64,000 bases of DNA from Anaerocolumna sp. AGMB13025 (lineage in GTDB: Bacteria; Bacillota; Clostridia; Lachnospirales; Lachnospiraceae): assembly GCF_029689925.1 (NCBI RefSeq), contig NZ_CP121445.1:3642501-3706500 (forward strand), written 5' to 3'. Numbering within the stretch: the stretch's first letter is position 1; each line of letters begins with the position of its first letter. The notes under the pieces are model-generated. The model searched no databases. It was not told where the DNA came from and saw nothing but the letters and a program-made list of their open reading frames with translations. Below are positions 25,495 to 34,718 of this stretch, one piece after another. Position numbers and translations under genes: made by a program.

Positions 25495-26859
25495 TTAATT
25501 CTTAAAACTATGAATCGGAGCAGGTATCCTTCCCCCTCGGTTAATAAAGTCATCACAACTAAAGGGATTAACCGGCATAACCGGTGCATATCCAAGGAGA
25601 CCACCGAATTCCACCATATCTCCTACTTTTTTACCGATAACCGGGATGATACGGACCGCTGTTGTCTTTTGGTTTATCATTCCAATTGCCATTTCATCGG
25701 CTATAATACCAGATATGGTAGTAGCTTTTGTATCACCGGGAATCGCAATCATATCAAGACCTACGGAGCAAACACAGGTCATGGCTTCCAGTTTCTCTAA
25801 GGTAAGCGCTCCAGCCTGAACTGCATTGATCATACCCTGGTCTTCACTGACTGGTATAAACGCGCCGCTTAAGCCCCCTACATAAGATGAAGCCATAACA
25901 CCGCCCTTTTTAACCTGATCATTTAATAGGGCAAGAGCTGCCGTAGTACCGGGTGCACCTGCATGCTCCAGACCGATTTCCTGGAAGATCTCCGCTACAC
26001 TGTCCCCAACTGCCGGGGTAGGCGCTAAAGATAAATCGATGATTCCAAAAGGTATGTTTAACCTTCTAGAGGCTTCCTGGGCTACCAGCTGTCCTACTCT
26101 GGTTATCTTAAAGGCTGTAGTCTTAATGGTTTCACACAAGGTACCAAAATCAGCTCCTCTTACATTCTCCAGTGCTTTCTTTACAACACCCGGACCACTG
26201 ACCCCGACATTAATAATGGCATCTCCTTCCGTAATACCGTGAAATGCACCTGCCATAAAAGGATTATCATCAGGAGCATTACAAAATACCACTAATTTGG
26301 CACAGCCAAGGGAGTCTCTGTCTTTTGTCAGATTTGCTGTTTCTATTACGATTTCACCTAAGAGCTTAACTGCATCCATATCAATACCAGTTTTGGTGGA
26401 ACCTACGTTTACGGAGCTGCACACTCTTTCGGTTATTGCAAGCGCTTTGGGAATTGATTTGATCAGATTCAGGTCACTGGTGGTCATTCCTTTGGATACA
26501 AGGGCTGAATAACCTCCAATAAAGTTAACACCTACTGTTTTTGCCGCACGGTCAAGAGTTTGTGCAATGGTAACATAATCCTCCGGGCTTTTACAGGCTG
26601 CTGCCCCAACAAGTGATATTGGGGTTACCGATATCCGTTTGTTTACAATAGGGATACCATATTCTCTTTCAATTGACTTTCCCGTCGCTACTAGATCTTT
26701 TGCTACAGTAGTGATTTTATCATATATTTTTTTATTGACTTCTTCTAAATTATTATCCGCACAATCGAGGAGGCTTATTCCTAATGTAATCGTTCTTACA
26801 TCCAGATTTTCCTGCTCGATCATTTTGTTGGTTTCAATAACTTCATGAATATTTATCAT
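25495..26859 (-). CDS. UPF0210 (DUF711/PFL) family protein
   Basis: A conserved protein distantly related to pyruvate formate-lyase folds whose function is unknown. Conserved stretches include [47 protein letters not shown] and [23 protein letters not shown]. No glycyl-radical motif is visible. The ATG at 26859 has GAGAGGT 4-5 nt upstream and was preferred over a start 42 bases earlier. It is preceded by a small ACT-domain protein; this pair is widespread in Firmicutes, suggesting that the ACT protein regulates it. Confidence 0.85.
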   Translation of the reverse strand: MINIHEVIETNKMIEQENLDVRTITLGISLLDCADNNLEEVNKKIYDKITTVAKDLVATGKSIEREYGIPIVNKRISVTPISLVGAAACKSPEDYVTIAQTLDRAAKTVGVNFIGGYSALVSKGMTTSDLNLIKSIPKALAITERVCSSVNVGSTKTGIDMDAVKLLGEIVIETANLTKDRDSLGCAKLVVFCNAPDDNPFMAGAFHGITEGDAIINVGVSGPGVVKKALENVRGADFGTLCETIKTTAFKITRVGQLVAQEASRRLNIPFGIIDLSLAPTPAVGDSVAEIFQEIGLEHAGAPGTTAALALLNDQVKKGGVMASSYVGGLSGAFIPVSEDQGMINAVQAGALTLEKLEAMTCVCSVGLDMIAIPGDTKATTISGIIADEMAIGMINQKTTAVRIIPVIGKKVGDMVEFGGLLGYAPVMPVNPFSCDDFINRGGRIPAPIHSFKN

Positions 26860-27034
26860 TTTGACCTCTCTTTCGAATATCTGCCTGGTTTCAATATCCA
26901 CTGACCCTTGGATTTTAGATTGTTAACGAAATACCTGTGGCAAATAATCTCCACAGGCTGTCATATCCGTCTATAATATATACTGAAAACTATATAATAC
27001 TATAATAAGTTATACAAATTGATTACAGGCAGAA
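26860..27034. other. Intergenic gap between the ACT gene and the UPF0210 gene
   Basis: This 175-bp gap has a CCTGTGG/CCACAGG hairpin (26934-26940 with 26951-26957) without a T-run, and AT-rich sequence with TATA-like boxes but no clear promoter. No gene is seen. Confidence 0.4.
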
Positions 27035-27307
27035 TTACAGACGGTGCATTTTATTAAAAATATCCTCATGCTGTGCTTTAATAATAACACCGATTTCTTC
27101 TCCAATCTGCTCTAATTCCGTAGCAAGATCTTCGAAATTCTTAGTTGCTTCATTGGCATCCACAATCATCATCATATTAAAATATCCTTGTACAATCGTC
27201 TGGGTAATATCTAATATATTCACTTTGTTATTCGCTAAATACGTACAAACCTTTGCAATAATTCCAACACTGTCTTTACCGACAACGGTTATAATCGTTT
27301 TTTTCAT
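27035..27307 (-). CDS. ACT-domain protein (UPF0237 family)
   Basis: A 90-residue protein made of one ACT domain plus a short tail, predicted to bind an amino acid or similar small ligand. TIITVVGKDSVGIIAKVCTYLANNKVNILDITQTI is a classic ACT start. The frame is open upstream, but the ATG at 27307 is where homologues begin; the longer frame would read through repeat sequence. Its ribosome-binding candidate is the GGGTAT of element copy B. Pairing with the UPF0210 gene downstream is conserved. Confidence 0.88.
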   Translation of the reverse strand: MKKTIITVVGKDSVGIIAKVCTYLANNKVNILDITQTIVQGYFNMMMIVDANEATKNFEDLATELEQIGEEIGVIIKAQHEDIFNKMHRL

Positions 27308-27411
27308 ACTTAATACCCTTGTATATCGCAAGTTTCCTGCGACACAGCCACAGAATAAAAGTTGAAAGAAGGTATTGTGGCACCTTTCAGTTTTGTTATT
27401 TTCTTTCAACC
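27308..27411 (-). repeat. Dispersed structured 5' element, compact copy B (ACT gene)
   Basis: Fills nearly the whole walJ-ACT gap. Plus coordinates: ATACCC (27313-27318), stem ATATCGCA/TGCGACAC (27323-27330, 27338-27345, two G-U pairs in RNA), GCCACA/TGTGGC (27347-27352 and 27376-27381), interleaved with GTTGAAAGAA/TTCTTTCAAC (27361-27370 and 27401-27410). It has a single 53-bp unit and is the minimal full copy. The far end lies about 12 bp from the walJ stop. Confidence 0.88.
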
Positions 27412-27422
27412 TTATGTTAAAT

Positions 27423-28220
27423 TTAAACTGTTGATAGCATTTCCGATACCATATCCCGTTTGGCGACGCTTAGGACGGAGTCTGAAGTCCTGTCATCCAT
27501 AAACTGGTTCAATTCTACTTTAACAGTTTCATAAGCAAGTTCTTCATAATTGTTTTCTTTGCTTAAATGAGCAAGGGTAATATATCGTAATTTCTCATGA
27601 AAAAGCCTACAGAGTAACCTTGCAGAATTCTCATTGGATAAATGCCCCCGGTCTCCTAATATTCTCTGTTTTAAGTAATAAGGATACCCGCCTACCATCA
27701 GCATATTCACATCATGGTTAGCCTCCAATAGTAAGACCTCTGAACCGGTAAGTTTTGAAATAATATAATCATCATACTTTCCCAGGTCTGTTGCCATTCC
27801 TATTTTATGTCCGTTTGCCTCAAAGGTATAGCACACCGGATTGGAAGCATCATGGGAGGTTGAAAATGGCTCCACTGTAATGTCATTGATCTGAAATGAC
27901 TGGTCCGGTACTACATAATGTAATAATTCTTCAGAAATACGTCCGATATTATTCATTTTAAGAATGGAATTAATCGTCTCGGCAGTCCCGTAAATAGGAG
28001 TATGATAACGCCTTGCAAGGACTCCAAGACCCTGGATATGATCGGCATGTTCATGGGTAATTAATATTCCCTGGATGTCCTCCGGTGAGACTTCAATACA
28101 ATTCAGACCATTTTCAATCTTTTTGCCGCTGATACCGGCATCTACTAAAAGCTTGGTATGCTCACTGCCTACAAAGGTACAATTCCCGCTGCTGCCGCTT
28201 GCAATACTGCATAAATTCAT
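27423..28220 (-). CDS. walJ: MBL-fold metallohydrolase, WalJ/YycJ family
   Basis: Metallo-beta-lactamase-fold exonuclease-like protein; YycJ/WalJ of other Firmicutes is linked to cell-wall and DNA-damage homeostasis. SIASGSSGNCTFV, the metal-binding ITHEHADHIQG, TSHDASNPVCYTFE and GMATDLGKYDDYI are characteristic, as is DRGHLSNENSARLL. AGGAGGT precedes the ATG by 5 nt. No walRK two-component genes are nearby, unlike in Bacillus. It lies between the FtsA-like gene and the ACT gene. Confidence 0.9.
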   Translation of the reverse strand: MNLCSIASGSSGNCTFVGSEHTKLLVDAGISGKKIENGLNCIEVSPEDIQGILITHEHADHIQGLGVLARRYHTPIYGTAETINSILKMNNIGRISEELLHYVVPDQSFQINDITVEPFSTSHDASNPVCYTFEANGHKIGMATDLGKYDDYIISKLTGSEVLLLEANHDVNMLMVGGYPYYLKQRILGDRGHLSNENSARLLCRLFHEKLRYITLAHLSKENNYEELAYETVKVELNQFMDDRTSDSVLSVAKRDMVSEMLSTV

Positions 28221-28370
28221 AAGTACCTCCTTTGACCTGTTCTTGTTTTTTCAACTTTATATCATGAAAAAGTATCCCTTATTCCGGAAGATTTGTCAAC
28301 ATAATAATTTACTCTAAGCACGGTTCTCATAATTAAAATCACCAATACTGCTCCTATATATTTTATATCT

Positions 28371-28545
28371 CCAGATGCAATTGGTATATAAAAATATCAC
28401 GAGTCCCAGTTTATCTATCTCCAGATATAATTCCTATATAAATTATCTCTATTACCAGTTTATCTATAATTTATTGCCAGATATAAATGGTATATAAAAT
28501 TATTTCCATTACCAGTTTATATCTATAATTTATTTCCAGATATAA
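28371..28545. repeat. AT-rich tandem repeats after the FtsA-like gene
   Basis: Four imperfect units of about 50-60 bp, each starting CCAGATATAATTGGTATATAA and containing ACCAGTTTATCTATAAT. Unit starts are near 28371, 28421, 28477 and 28537. Each unit start is partly palindromic (CCAGATATAA against TATACC). They lie just after the FtsA-like stop and 150 bp before walJ, and may act as a 3'-end structure. The rest of the gap (28221-28370) has only the walJ ribosome-binding site. Confidence 0.8.
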
Positions 28546-28559
28546 TTGGTATACTTTAT

Positions 28560-30905
28560 TTATTTCCAATACAGTTCTATTATATCTCTTTCATTCAGAG
28601 GCATCGTAAAATCAGCTTTTTCACCGTTTAACGTAATTACCAGCTCAGAACCTCCGGCTTTGGTCAGGTCAAAGGGATAAAAATCAAAGATGTCTACAAA
28701 TATATATTTTGCTTTATTGGAGAGCTTTATCGGTTCTTTATTAATTATTACATATACATCCTTTATCTCGCTGTTTGTACCAACTTTATCCGACGCATTC
28801 GAAGAATTATTAAAAGCCCCTGAATTTTGCAAGTTGGCAGCACTTTTATTTGTTATTGCGAGTTCTGGCTTATCTGTTAATCCTGGCGTTTTTACTTGAT
28901 CTGTTGTTTTTGTACGCTCTGCAGTATTTGTTCGCTCTGCTGTATATGTTTGCTCTGCTGTATTTGCTTGCTCTGCTGTATTTGCTCGCTTCGTTTCCGT
29001 ATGCTCTGTTATATCGTTTAATTCTGCTGTTCTTGCAGGCTCTGCACCAATTCGTCCTTCCAAATCTGTTTCACTGTCACCATAGTCATAATAGAGAGAA
29101 TCTATATCCTCACTCTCATCTGCCCCGTAGTCTGTGTCTTCTGCCTGACTGTTTTTTAATATACACTGAATAGAAAAGTTCTCATATACCTTTTCATCCA
29201 TTTTAGCCGGTATATTATTAACACATATAGTACCTTTAAATTCGATATCCATAAATTCCAACACCTGTTCCAGTGTATAATAATTCAGAATCTGAATTTC
29301 ATCTCCGTCCTGTATGCTATAAAATTCCGAAACCAATTTACCGTCAGCCATAACAAATTTGGGACAAATGACATTCTGTCCGTTAAAGAGAAAGGATATG
29401 GTTCCGTTATACTCTGGCAGCTGTCTTACCTCAAATACTGCGTCATCGCCAATGGTAGACTCTATTATCTCTATTTTATCATTTTGAACAATCGTATGGC
29501 TGATTCCAACCAGTTCTCCGTTCAGCTTAACTACCGCAGCTTCACCAAGTTCTCCCCGAACCAGCCTTTTATTGCCGTTTAATGTATAATTAATAGCCTT
29601 ACCTCTTCTTGGAAATAACTTCTCATTCGGGAAACCGACCTGTATGGCTGCATCTACTATGGTCAGCTTATTATTATCATATAGTTTTACACGTTCACCG
29701 TTTACATTGACAAAAATAAAGTTATTAGTCTGATCATAAAAATTCAGGCAGATACCAATTGGGGTTACGAGCAGAGGATCTTTCTTGATGTTTTCCTGAA
29801 GGAAGGTAACCTCACCTAGCACTTCTTCTCCCCTAAGAGCAACCCGGTCTTTGGGCAGATTCAAATACTCTGCCAGACTGGTTACAAAACCTGGTATTTT
29901 ACCGCCGCCTCCGACTACAAAAACCGCACTGACAGATTTATTACCATTCAGTTCTATTATTTTTTCTGCTACACTTTTGGTTATTTTATGTACCGCGCCG
30001 GACACTGCTTCTATAATCTCTTCGGTAGTAACTTTATGGCTAAGCCCCATAATATCCTTATAGGTAACCTTCTTCTTTTTTAAACATGCCAGTTTCATGA
30101 TTTCGGCGGTTTTAAACTCCACCAGGTAGTTTTGAACAATGGCTTCTGTAATTTCATCACCGGCATAGGGAATCATTCCGTAGGCAATGATACTGCCGTC
30201 CTTGGTAATGGATATATCCGAGGTTCCGGCACCAACATCGATCATCGCAATGTTGAGGAGCCGGAATTTTTCCGGAATCGCTACATTAATGGCAGCAATC
30301 GGTTCCAAGGTAAGATTAGCAACCTGCAGACCAACCCGTTCTACAGCTGTATACAGACCATCAATGACCTCATCCGGCAGAAAGGTTGCCAGTAATTCTG
30401 TACCGATTTTATTGGCTTTATGTCCCTCTAATTTCGCCATATTGTAACCATTCAGATAATAGCGTATAACGGAATAGCCGACACAATAAAAATTAATCTT
30501 ATCTTCCTTAACTTCTTCCCTTAAGGTATCATATGCTTTTTCCACTCCAATCAGTTCCAGGGAGTGGATATGCTCTTCATTTAAAACTGTCTCACTGGGA
30601 AATTCGTATTCGGCATTCACCGTAACTGTCTTTAATACCCGTCCGGCCGCTGCTATACATACGTCGGTCAGTCTTCTGCCTATCTGCTGCTCCAGTTCCT
30701 TTTTCACTTCCATTATTGTTTCGGATACTTTGGTTATATCATGGATCTGACCGTCCATCATGGCACGGGTCTCATGTTCCTTTACACACTGGGCAACTAC
30801 GATAAAACTATTGTTATTCTCCCTGTAGCCTACTGTTCCAACAATACTTCTGGTTCCGATGTCTAATCCAAATACCAAATGCTCCGGATATCTTTTGTTT
30901 TCCAT
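28560..30905 (-). CDS. Large FtsA/PilM-like actin-fold ATPase
   Basis: Residues about 12-400 form an FtsA-type actin ATPase: VFGLDIGTRSIVGTVGY (phosphate 1), IDVGAGTSDISITKDGSI (phosphate 2) and VFVVGGGGKIPGF (adenosine). The protein continues to 781 residues, nearly twice a normal FtsA, with a beta-rich region, an acidic stretch, a Thr/Ala/Glu/Gln repeat (NTAEQ-like, about 655-690), an Asn/Ser-rich linker and a small C-terminal domain. No FtsZ-anchoring amphipathic tail is obvious. GGGGGA lies 8 nt before the ATG at 30905. Division or envelope assembly is likely, but the gene lies outside a division cluster. Confidence 0.8.
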   Translation of the reverse strand: MENKRYPEHLVFGLDIGTRSIVGTVGYRENNNSFIVVAQCVKEHETRAMMDGQIHDITKVSETIMEVKKELEQQIGRRLTDVCIAAAGRVLKTVTVNAEYEFPSETVLNEEHIHSLELIGVEKAYDTLREEVKEDKINFYCVGYSVIRYYLNGYNMAKLEGHKANKIGTELLATFLPDEVIDGLYTAVERVGLQVANLTLEPIAAINVAIPEKFRLLNIAMIDVGAGTSDISITKDGSIIAYGMIPYAGDEITEAIVQNYLVEFKTAEIMKLACLKKKKVTYKDIMGLSHKVTTEEIIEAVSGAVHKITKSVAEKIIELNGNKSVSAVFVVGGGGKIPGFVTSLAEYLNLPKDRVALRGEEVLGEVTFLQENIKKDPLLVTPIGICLNFYDQTNNFIFVNVNGERVKLYDNNKLTIVDAAIQVGFPNEKLFPRRGKAINYTLNGNKRLVRGELGEAAVVKLNGELVGISHTIVQNDKIEIIESTIGDDAVFEVRQLPEYNGTISFLFNGQNVICPKFVMADGKLVSEFYSIQDGDEIQILNYYTLEQVLEFMDIEFKGTICVNNIPAKMDEKVYENFSIQCILKNSQAEDTDYGADESEDIDSLYYDYGDSETDLEGRIGAEPARTAELNDITEHTETKRANTAEQANTAEQTYTAERTNTAERTKTTDQVKTPGLTDKPELAITNKSAANLQNSGAFNNSSNASDKVGTNSEIKDVYVIINKEPIKLSNKAKYIFVDIFDFYPFDLTKAGGSELVITLNGEKADFTMPLNERDIIELYWK

Positions 30906-31224
30906 AGCAAAATCCCCCACAACGTATGTCTAAAATATTGGTTATGTTTCAGCCAACCTGGCGGTTAATACTGAACAATAACTATTCTACACTTATAGTA
31001 AAACTAAACTTGCAACTCATATATACTTACTTTTAGATAATCTATCTTAATTTGTTATCTGTGCTATTTAACTGATCAGCTAAACTATCCACTACTAGGG
31101 TACATTTATATATTATTTTGTTTATATTACCTATCTTATTTATCTATTACAATGACAGGGAATAACTCCCGTTACTGCTTTAATATAAAAGAACAGAAAC
31201 GTGTCTTGTTTTAATTCCATTATA
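30906..31224. other. Intergenic gap between coaE and the FtsA-like gene
   Basis: A 319-bp very AT-rich gap. I see a small GGGA/TCCC hairpin near 31160 and the GGGGGA ribosome-binding site of the FtsA-like gene, but no gene and no convincing promoter or terminator. TTGCAA near 31010 could be a -35 box without a good partner. Confidence 0.4.
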
Positions 31225-31824
31225 TTATAATTTTTCGTAATTCTCTAGCAAAATCTGAATCTGTTCCTTTATTTTTTCAATGGGATAGTCATTTATGATA
31301 ACATGGGTACTGGCGTTACGATATTCGAAATCACTGATTTGATTTTTAAATATCTCATTCATCTTTTGTTCATCATAATTCCTTGACTGTTTTAGACGCT
31401 CCCGTCTTACCCCCTCTGGTGCATATACATACCAGATGGCATCACAGAAATCTTTTAGACCAGCCTGAATGGGTAAGGCTGTTTCCACACAAATCAATTC
31501 GATCTTTTCTTTTTTCTTTTCCGTAATTAAATTTCTTACATACTCCATCACATAAGGATGGGAAAAGGAATTTAATTTAAGCAGTTTATCCTCATCCTTG
31601 TATACGATCTTTCCTAAGACCCCACGGTCTATTTCTCCCGAGGGACTTAATATTTCTTCACCGAAATACTCCACAATAAGCCGATAGGAGACTTCTCCTT
31701 TTTCCATGAATTTATGGGCGATCTGATCCGTATTAATGAGATAGGCATGAAAGGTATCTCTCATAATATCTGATACTAAAGACTTACCGCTTCCAATACC
31801 GCCGGTTATTCCAATTACTTTCAT
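31225..31824 (-). CDS. coaE: Dephospho-CoA kinase
   Basis: Phosphorylates dephospho-CoA, the last step of CoA synthesis. The P-loop GITGGIGSGKS starts at residue 5; NTDQIAHKFMEKG, SHPYVMEYV and CVETALPIQAGL are family motifs. The 199-residue length is usual. polA-coaE is a common Firmicute gene pair, but here a 222-bp gap with element copy C intervenes, and the start codon follows the GGGTAT of that element. Confidence 0.95.
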   Translation of the reverse strand: MKVIGITGGIGSGKSLVSDIMRDTFHAYLINTDQIAHKFMEKGEVSYRLIVEYFGEEILSPSGEIDRGVLGKIVYKDEDKLLKLNSFSHPYVMEYVRNLITEKKKEKIELICVETALPIQAGLKDFCDAIWYVYAPEGVRRERLKQSRNYDEQKMNEIFKNQISDFEYRNASTHVIINDYPIEKIKEQIQILLENYEKL

Positions 31825-31940
31825 CTATATACCCATTGAATATCGCAAAACTCTCTTGCGATATTGCTGCAAAAAAAGCTATGTTATAAAAATCATTTTG
31901 CAGCATCCTTTCCATTGATATAATATCTCAACCTTTCCGT
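31825..31940 (-). repeat. Dispersed structured 5' element, copy C (coaE)
   Basis: Plus coordinates: ATACCC (31829-31834), nine-bp stem ATATCGCAA/TTGCGATAT (31840-31848 and 31856-31864), then TGCTGCAAAA/TTTTGCAGCA (31865-31874 and 31896-31905). The second stem replaces TGCCACA/TGTGGCA of other copies on both sides, which is compensatory. The interleaved GGTTGAAAGAA arm is absent; only CTCAACC remains near 31935. From there to the polA stop (32047) I see no further known structure. Confidence 0.85.
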
Positions 31941-32046
31941 TAAGGTTTCGCTTTGCACCTGTTAAACAATGGAGGTGTACAGCCGCTTTTTCTCTGCACT
32001 TTATTTTCCTTCCATGGGGTTAACCTGCCTGTATACAGCTGCCGAT

Positions 32047-34695
32047 TTATTTCGCTTCGTACCAGTTTGATCCGGTCTTTACCTCAACCTCCAGCGGTAC
32101 ACTCATATCAGCTGCCTTTAGCATCTCTTCCCTTAAGATTGCACTTACTTGTTCTATTTCTTCTTTATGGGTTTCAATTAATAATTCATCATGAATCTGA
32201 AGTATCAGTCTGGAACGTAACTTTAAGTCTTTTAACCGTTCATTGACACGGATCATGGCTATCTTAATAATATCGGCTGCGGTACCCTGTATGGGCGAAT
32301 TCATAGCTACTCTCTCTCCAAAGGAACGCTGCATAAAGTTTGAGGAACTAAGTTCTGGAATCGGTCTTCTTCTGCCAAAATAGGAGGTAACATATCCTAA
32401 GGTTTTTCCGTTTAATACCAGGTCATCCAGGTATTGTTTTACCCTGGGATAAGTTTCAAAATATCGGCTAATATAATCTTCAGCTTCCTTTCTGGATATA
32501 TTTAAACCCTGTCCTAAACCAAAAGAACTGATTCCATATACAATTCCGAAATTGACAGCTTTAGCATTACTCCTCTGCAAGGAACTAACTTCCTCCAGAG
32601 GGGTATGGAATACCTGAGAGGCCGTAATACGGTGAATGTCCTGAGCCTGTCTGTACGCATCGATTAATCTTTGATCACCTGACATATGAGCAAGAACTCT
32701 GAGTTCAATTTGGGAATAATCAGCGTCTAAAAACACATAATCCTCCTCCGGAATAAATACCTTTCTGATTTCCCTGCCTAATTCCATACGTATGGGAATA
32801 TTCTGGAGATTTGGTTCCGTACTGCTTAACCGTCCGGTGGCTGCTATCGTCTGATGGAATTTACCATGGATTCTTCCATCCTCTCCTATATAACCTGCTA
32901 ACCCATCGGCATAAGTAGATTTTAACTTGGTAATCTGCCTGTACTCTAAAATCATACTGACCACAGGATGTTCATTTGCTAATTTATCTAATATATCTGC
33001 GGACGTAGAGTATCCGGTTTTCGTCTTCTTCCCATAGGGCAGACGGAGTTTATCAAATAAAATGACCCCTAGCTGTTTCGGGGAGTTAATATTAAACGTT
33101 TCTCCGACTTGTTCATATATTTTTACTTCCAGCTCCTTAATTCCCACCGAAAGCTTATCACCATATTCTTTCAGTGCCTCTTTATTCACACGGATACCAC
33201 GGGTTTCCATATCATACAGGGTGTACACAAGGGGCATTTCTACGGAATCAAACAGCTCAAACATCTCCGCCTGTTTTAAGGTCTCCGTCAATTTTTCATA
33301 GGCCTTATAGGCAACATAACTTTGATAACAGCAGTAAGCTTTAAACTCATTTTCTTTCTCTTCTCTGGCCAAACAAAGGGTTCCTTTACCAAATAAGTCA
33401 CTCATAGAAGGAATGGTCATTTTTAAATAGTCTCTTGCGATATCGTCATAATCATAAGAATCATTTAACGGATTTAAAAGGTAAGCTGCAATTCCTTCAT
33501 CAAATACCCTGCTTTTTTCACTTGCCTCAATATATGGAAGCTGGGGCTTAAGATTTATTACAGCCAGCGTAATCTTTAAATTTAGTAATTCAGTAACCTT
33601 GTCTTTTAAATAATCCGGGGTTATCAAACCTTCTGTCTGGATAAAATAGATATCTTTGTCTCCAAAGGTTAAGGATAGTCCCAATACCTTCTCAGCTTCT
33701 GTTATGAACCGGACCCCTGCCACCGTCTCGTTAGCCGCCTGCTTTAACAACTTATGAAATATCGTTTCTGCCTCATTAAGCTCTGAGATTAGTTTAAAAT
33801 GATCTTCTATACTGTCATAGTGGGTAACTTCCAGTTGGAAACGGTTTAACAGACTTTTAAATTCAAGCTTTTTAAAGAAGGAATATGCGCCTTCATTATA
33901 AAGGTTTCCAAGTACAGCAGTTTCTAAGTTAAAGTCTATTTCGCAATCTGTCTTAATAGTTGCTAAGGCTTTACTTAAAACCGCCAGGTCATGGTTGTTT
34001 TTTAAGGCTTCCTTCGCCTTTGCCGGTCCGATTTCATCTATATGTTCATAGGCATTTTCAATGGAGTCATAGGCTGCTATAATTTTAGAAGCAGTCTTTT
34101 CACCAATCCCCGGTACACCGGGGATATTATCGGAGGTATCTCCCATAAGACCCTTTAAGTCAATAAATTGCTTTGGGGTTACCCCGTAAGCTGCTATTAC
34201 ATCCTGTGTGTTATAGTTCTCTATTTCTGTACCGCCCTTTTTGGTTTTTGGTATACGGATTTTAATTTTGTCACTGGCAAGCTGGAGCAAATCCCTGTCA
34301 CCGGATACCAGGGATACCAAAAATCCCTCCTGTTCGCAGGAGGTTGCAATGGTACCAAGGACATCATCTGCCTCAAATCCAGGCTTTTCCATAATGGTAA
34401 TACCCATGGCGCGAAGTACTTCCTTCATAATAGGTACTTGTTCCCTGAGTTCGTCCGGCATGGATTTCCTTGTTCCTTTATACTGTTCAAACATTTCATG
34501 ACGGAAGGTGGGCTGATGTACGTCAAAGGCAACTGTTAAGTATTCCGGTTTTTCCTCGTCCAGAATTTTAAACATAATATTTAAAAATCCCAATATTGCA
34601 TTCGTATGGGTTCCCTCGGAATTAGTCAAATCGGGAAGTCCATAAAAGGCACGGTTTAATATGCTGTGTCCGTCTATTAATACTATTTTTTTCAA
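32047..34695 (-). CDS. polA: DNA polymerase I with an inactive proofreading domain
   Basis: Repair and lagging-strand polymerase. The N-terminal 5' nuclease (residues 1-290) has LIDGHSILNRAFYG, GFEADDVLGT and KGLMGDTSDNIPGVPGIG. The polymerase domain has motif A DADYSQIELRVLAHMSGD, motif B RSNAKAVNFGIVYGISSFG and motif C LQIHDELLIET. In the middle 3'-5' exonuclease domain the first metal-binding motif (normally DTE) reads ITEAE, and the late acidic motif is missing, so proofreading is probably lost, as in several Gram-positive Pol I enzymes. The 882-residue length is normal. Confidence 0.96.
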   Translation of the reverse strand: MKKIVLIDGHSILNRAFYGLPDLTNSEGTHTNAILGFLNIMFKILDEEKPEYLTVAFDVHQPTFRHEMFEQYKGTRKSMPDELREQVPIMKEVLRAMGITIMEKPGFEADDVLGTIATSCEQEGFLVSLVSGDRDLLQLASDKIKIRIPKTKKGGTEIENYNTQDVIAAYGVTPKQFIDLKGLMGDTSDNIPGVPGIGEKTASKIIAAYDSIENAYEHIDEIGPAKAKEALKNNHDLAVLSKALATIKTDCEIDFNLETAVLGNLYNEGAYSFFKKLEFKSLLNRFQLEVTHYDSIEDHFKLISELNEAETIFHKLLKQAANETVAGVRFITEAEKVLGLSLTFGDKDIYFIQTEGLITPDYLKDKVTELLNLKITLAVINLKPQLPYIEASEKSRVFDEGIAAYLLNPLNDSYDYDDIARDYLKMTIPSMSDLFGKGTLCLAREEKENEFKAYCCYQSYVAYKAYEKLTETLKQAEMFELFDSVEMPLVYTLYDMETRGIRVNKEALKEYGDKLSVGIKELEVKIYEQVGETFNINSPKQLGVILFDKLRLPYGKKTKTGYSTSADILDKLANEHPVVSMILEYRQITKLKSTYADGLAGYIGEDGRIHGKFHQTIAATGRLSSTEPNLQNIPIRMELGREIRKVFIPEEDYVFLDADYSQIELRVLAHMSGDQRLIDAYRQAQDIHRITASQVFHTPLEEVSSLQRSNAKAVNFGIVYGISSFGLGQGLNISRKEAEDYISRYFETYPRVKQYLDDLVLNGKTLGYVTSYFGRRRPIPELSSSNFMQRSFGERVAMNSPIQGTAADIIKIAMIRVNERLKDLKLRSRLILQIHDELLIETHKEEIEQVSAILREEMLKAADMSVPLEVEVKTGSNWYEAK

Positions 34696-34718
34696 TTTGG
34701 TTTTCTCCTAACTTCTGT

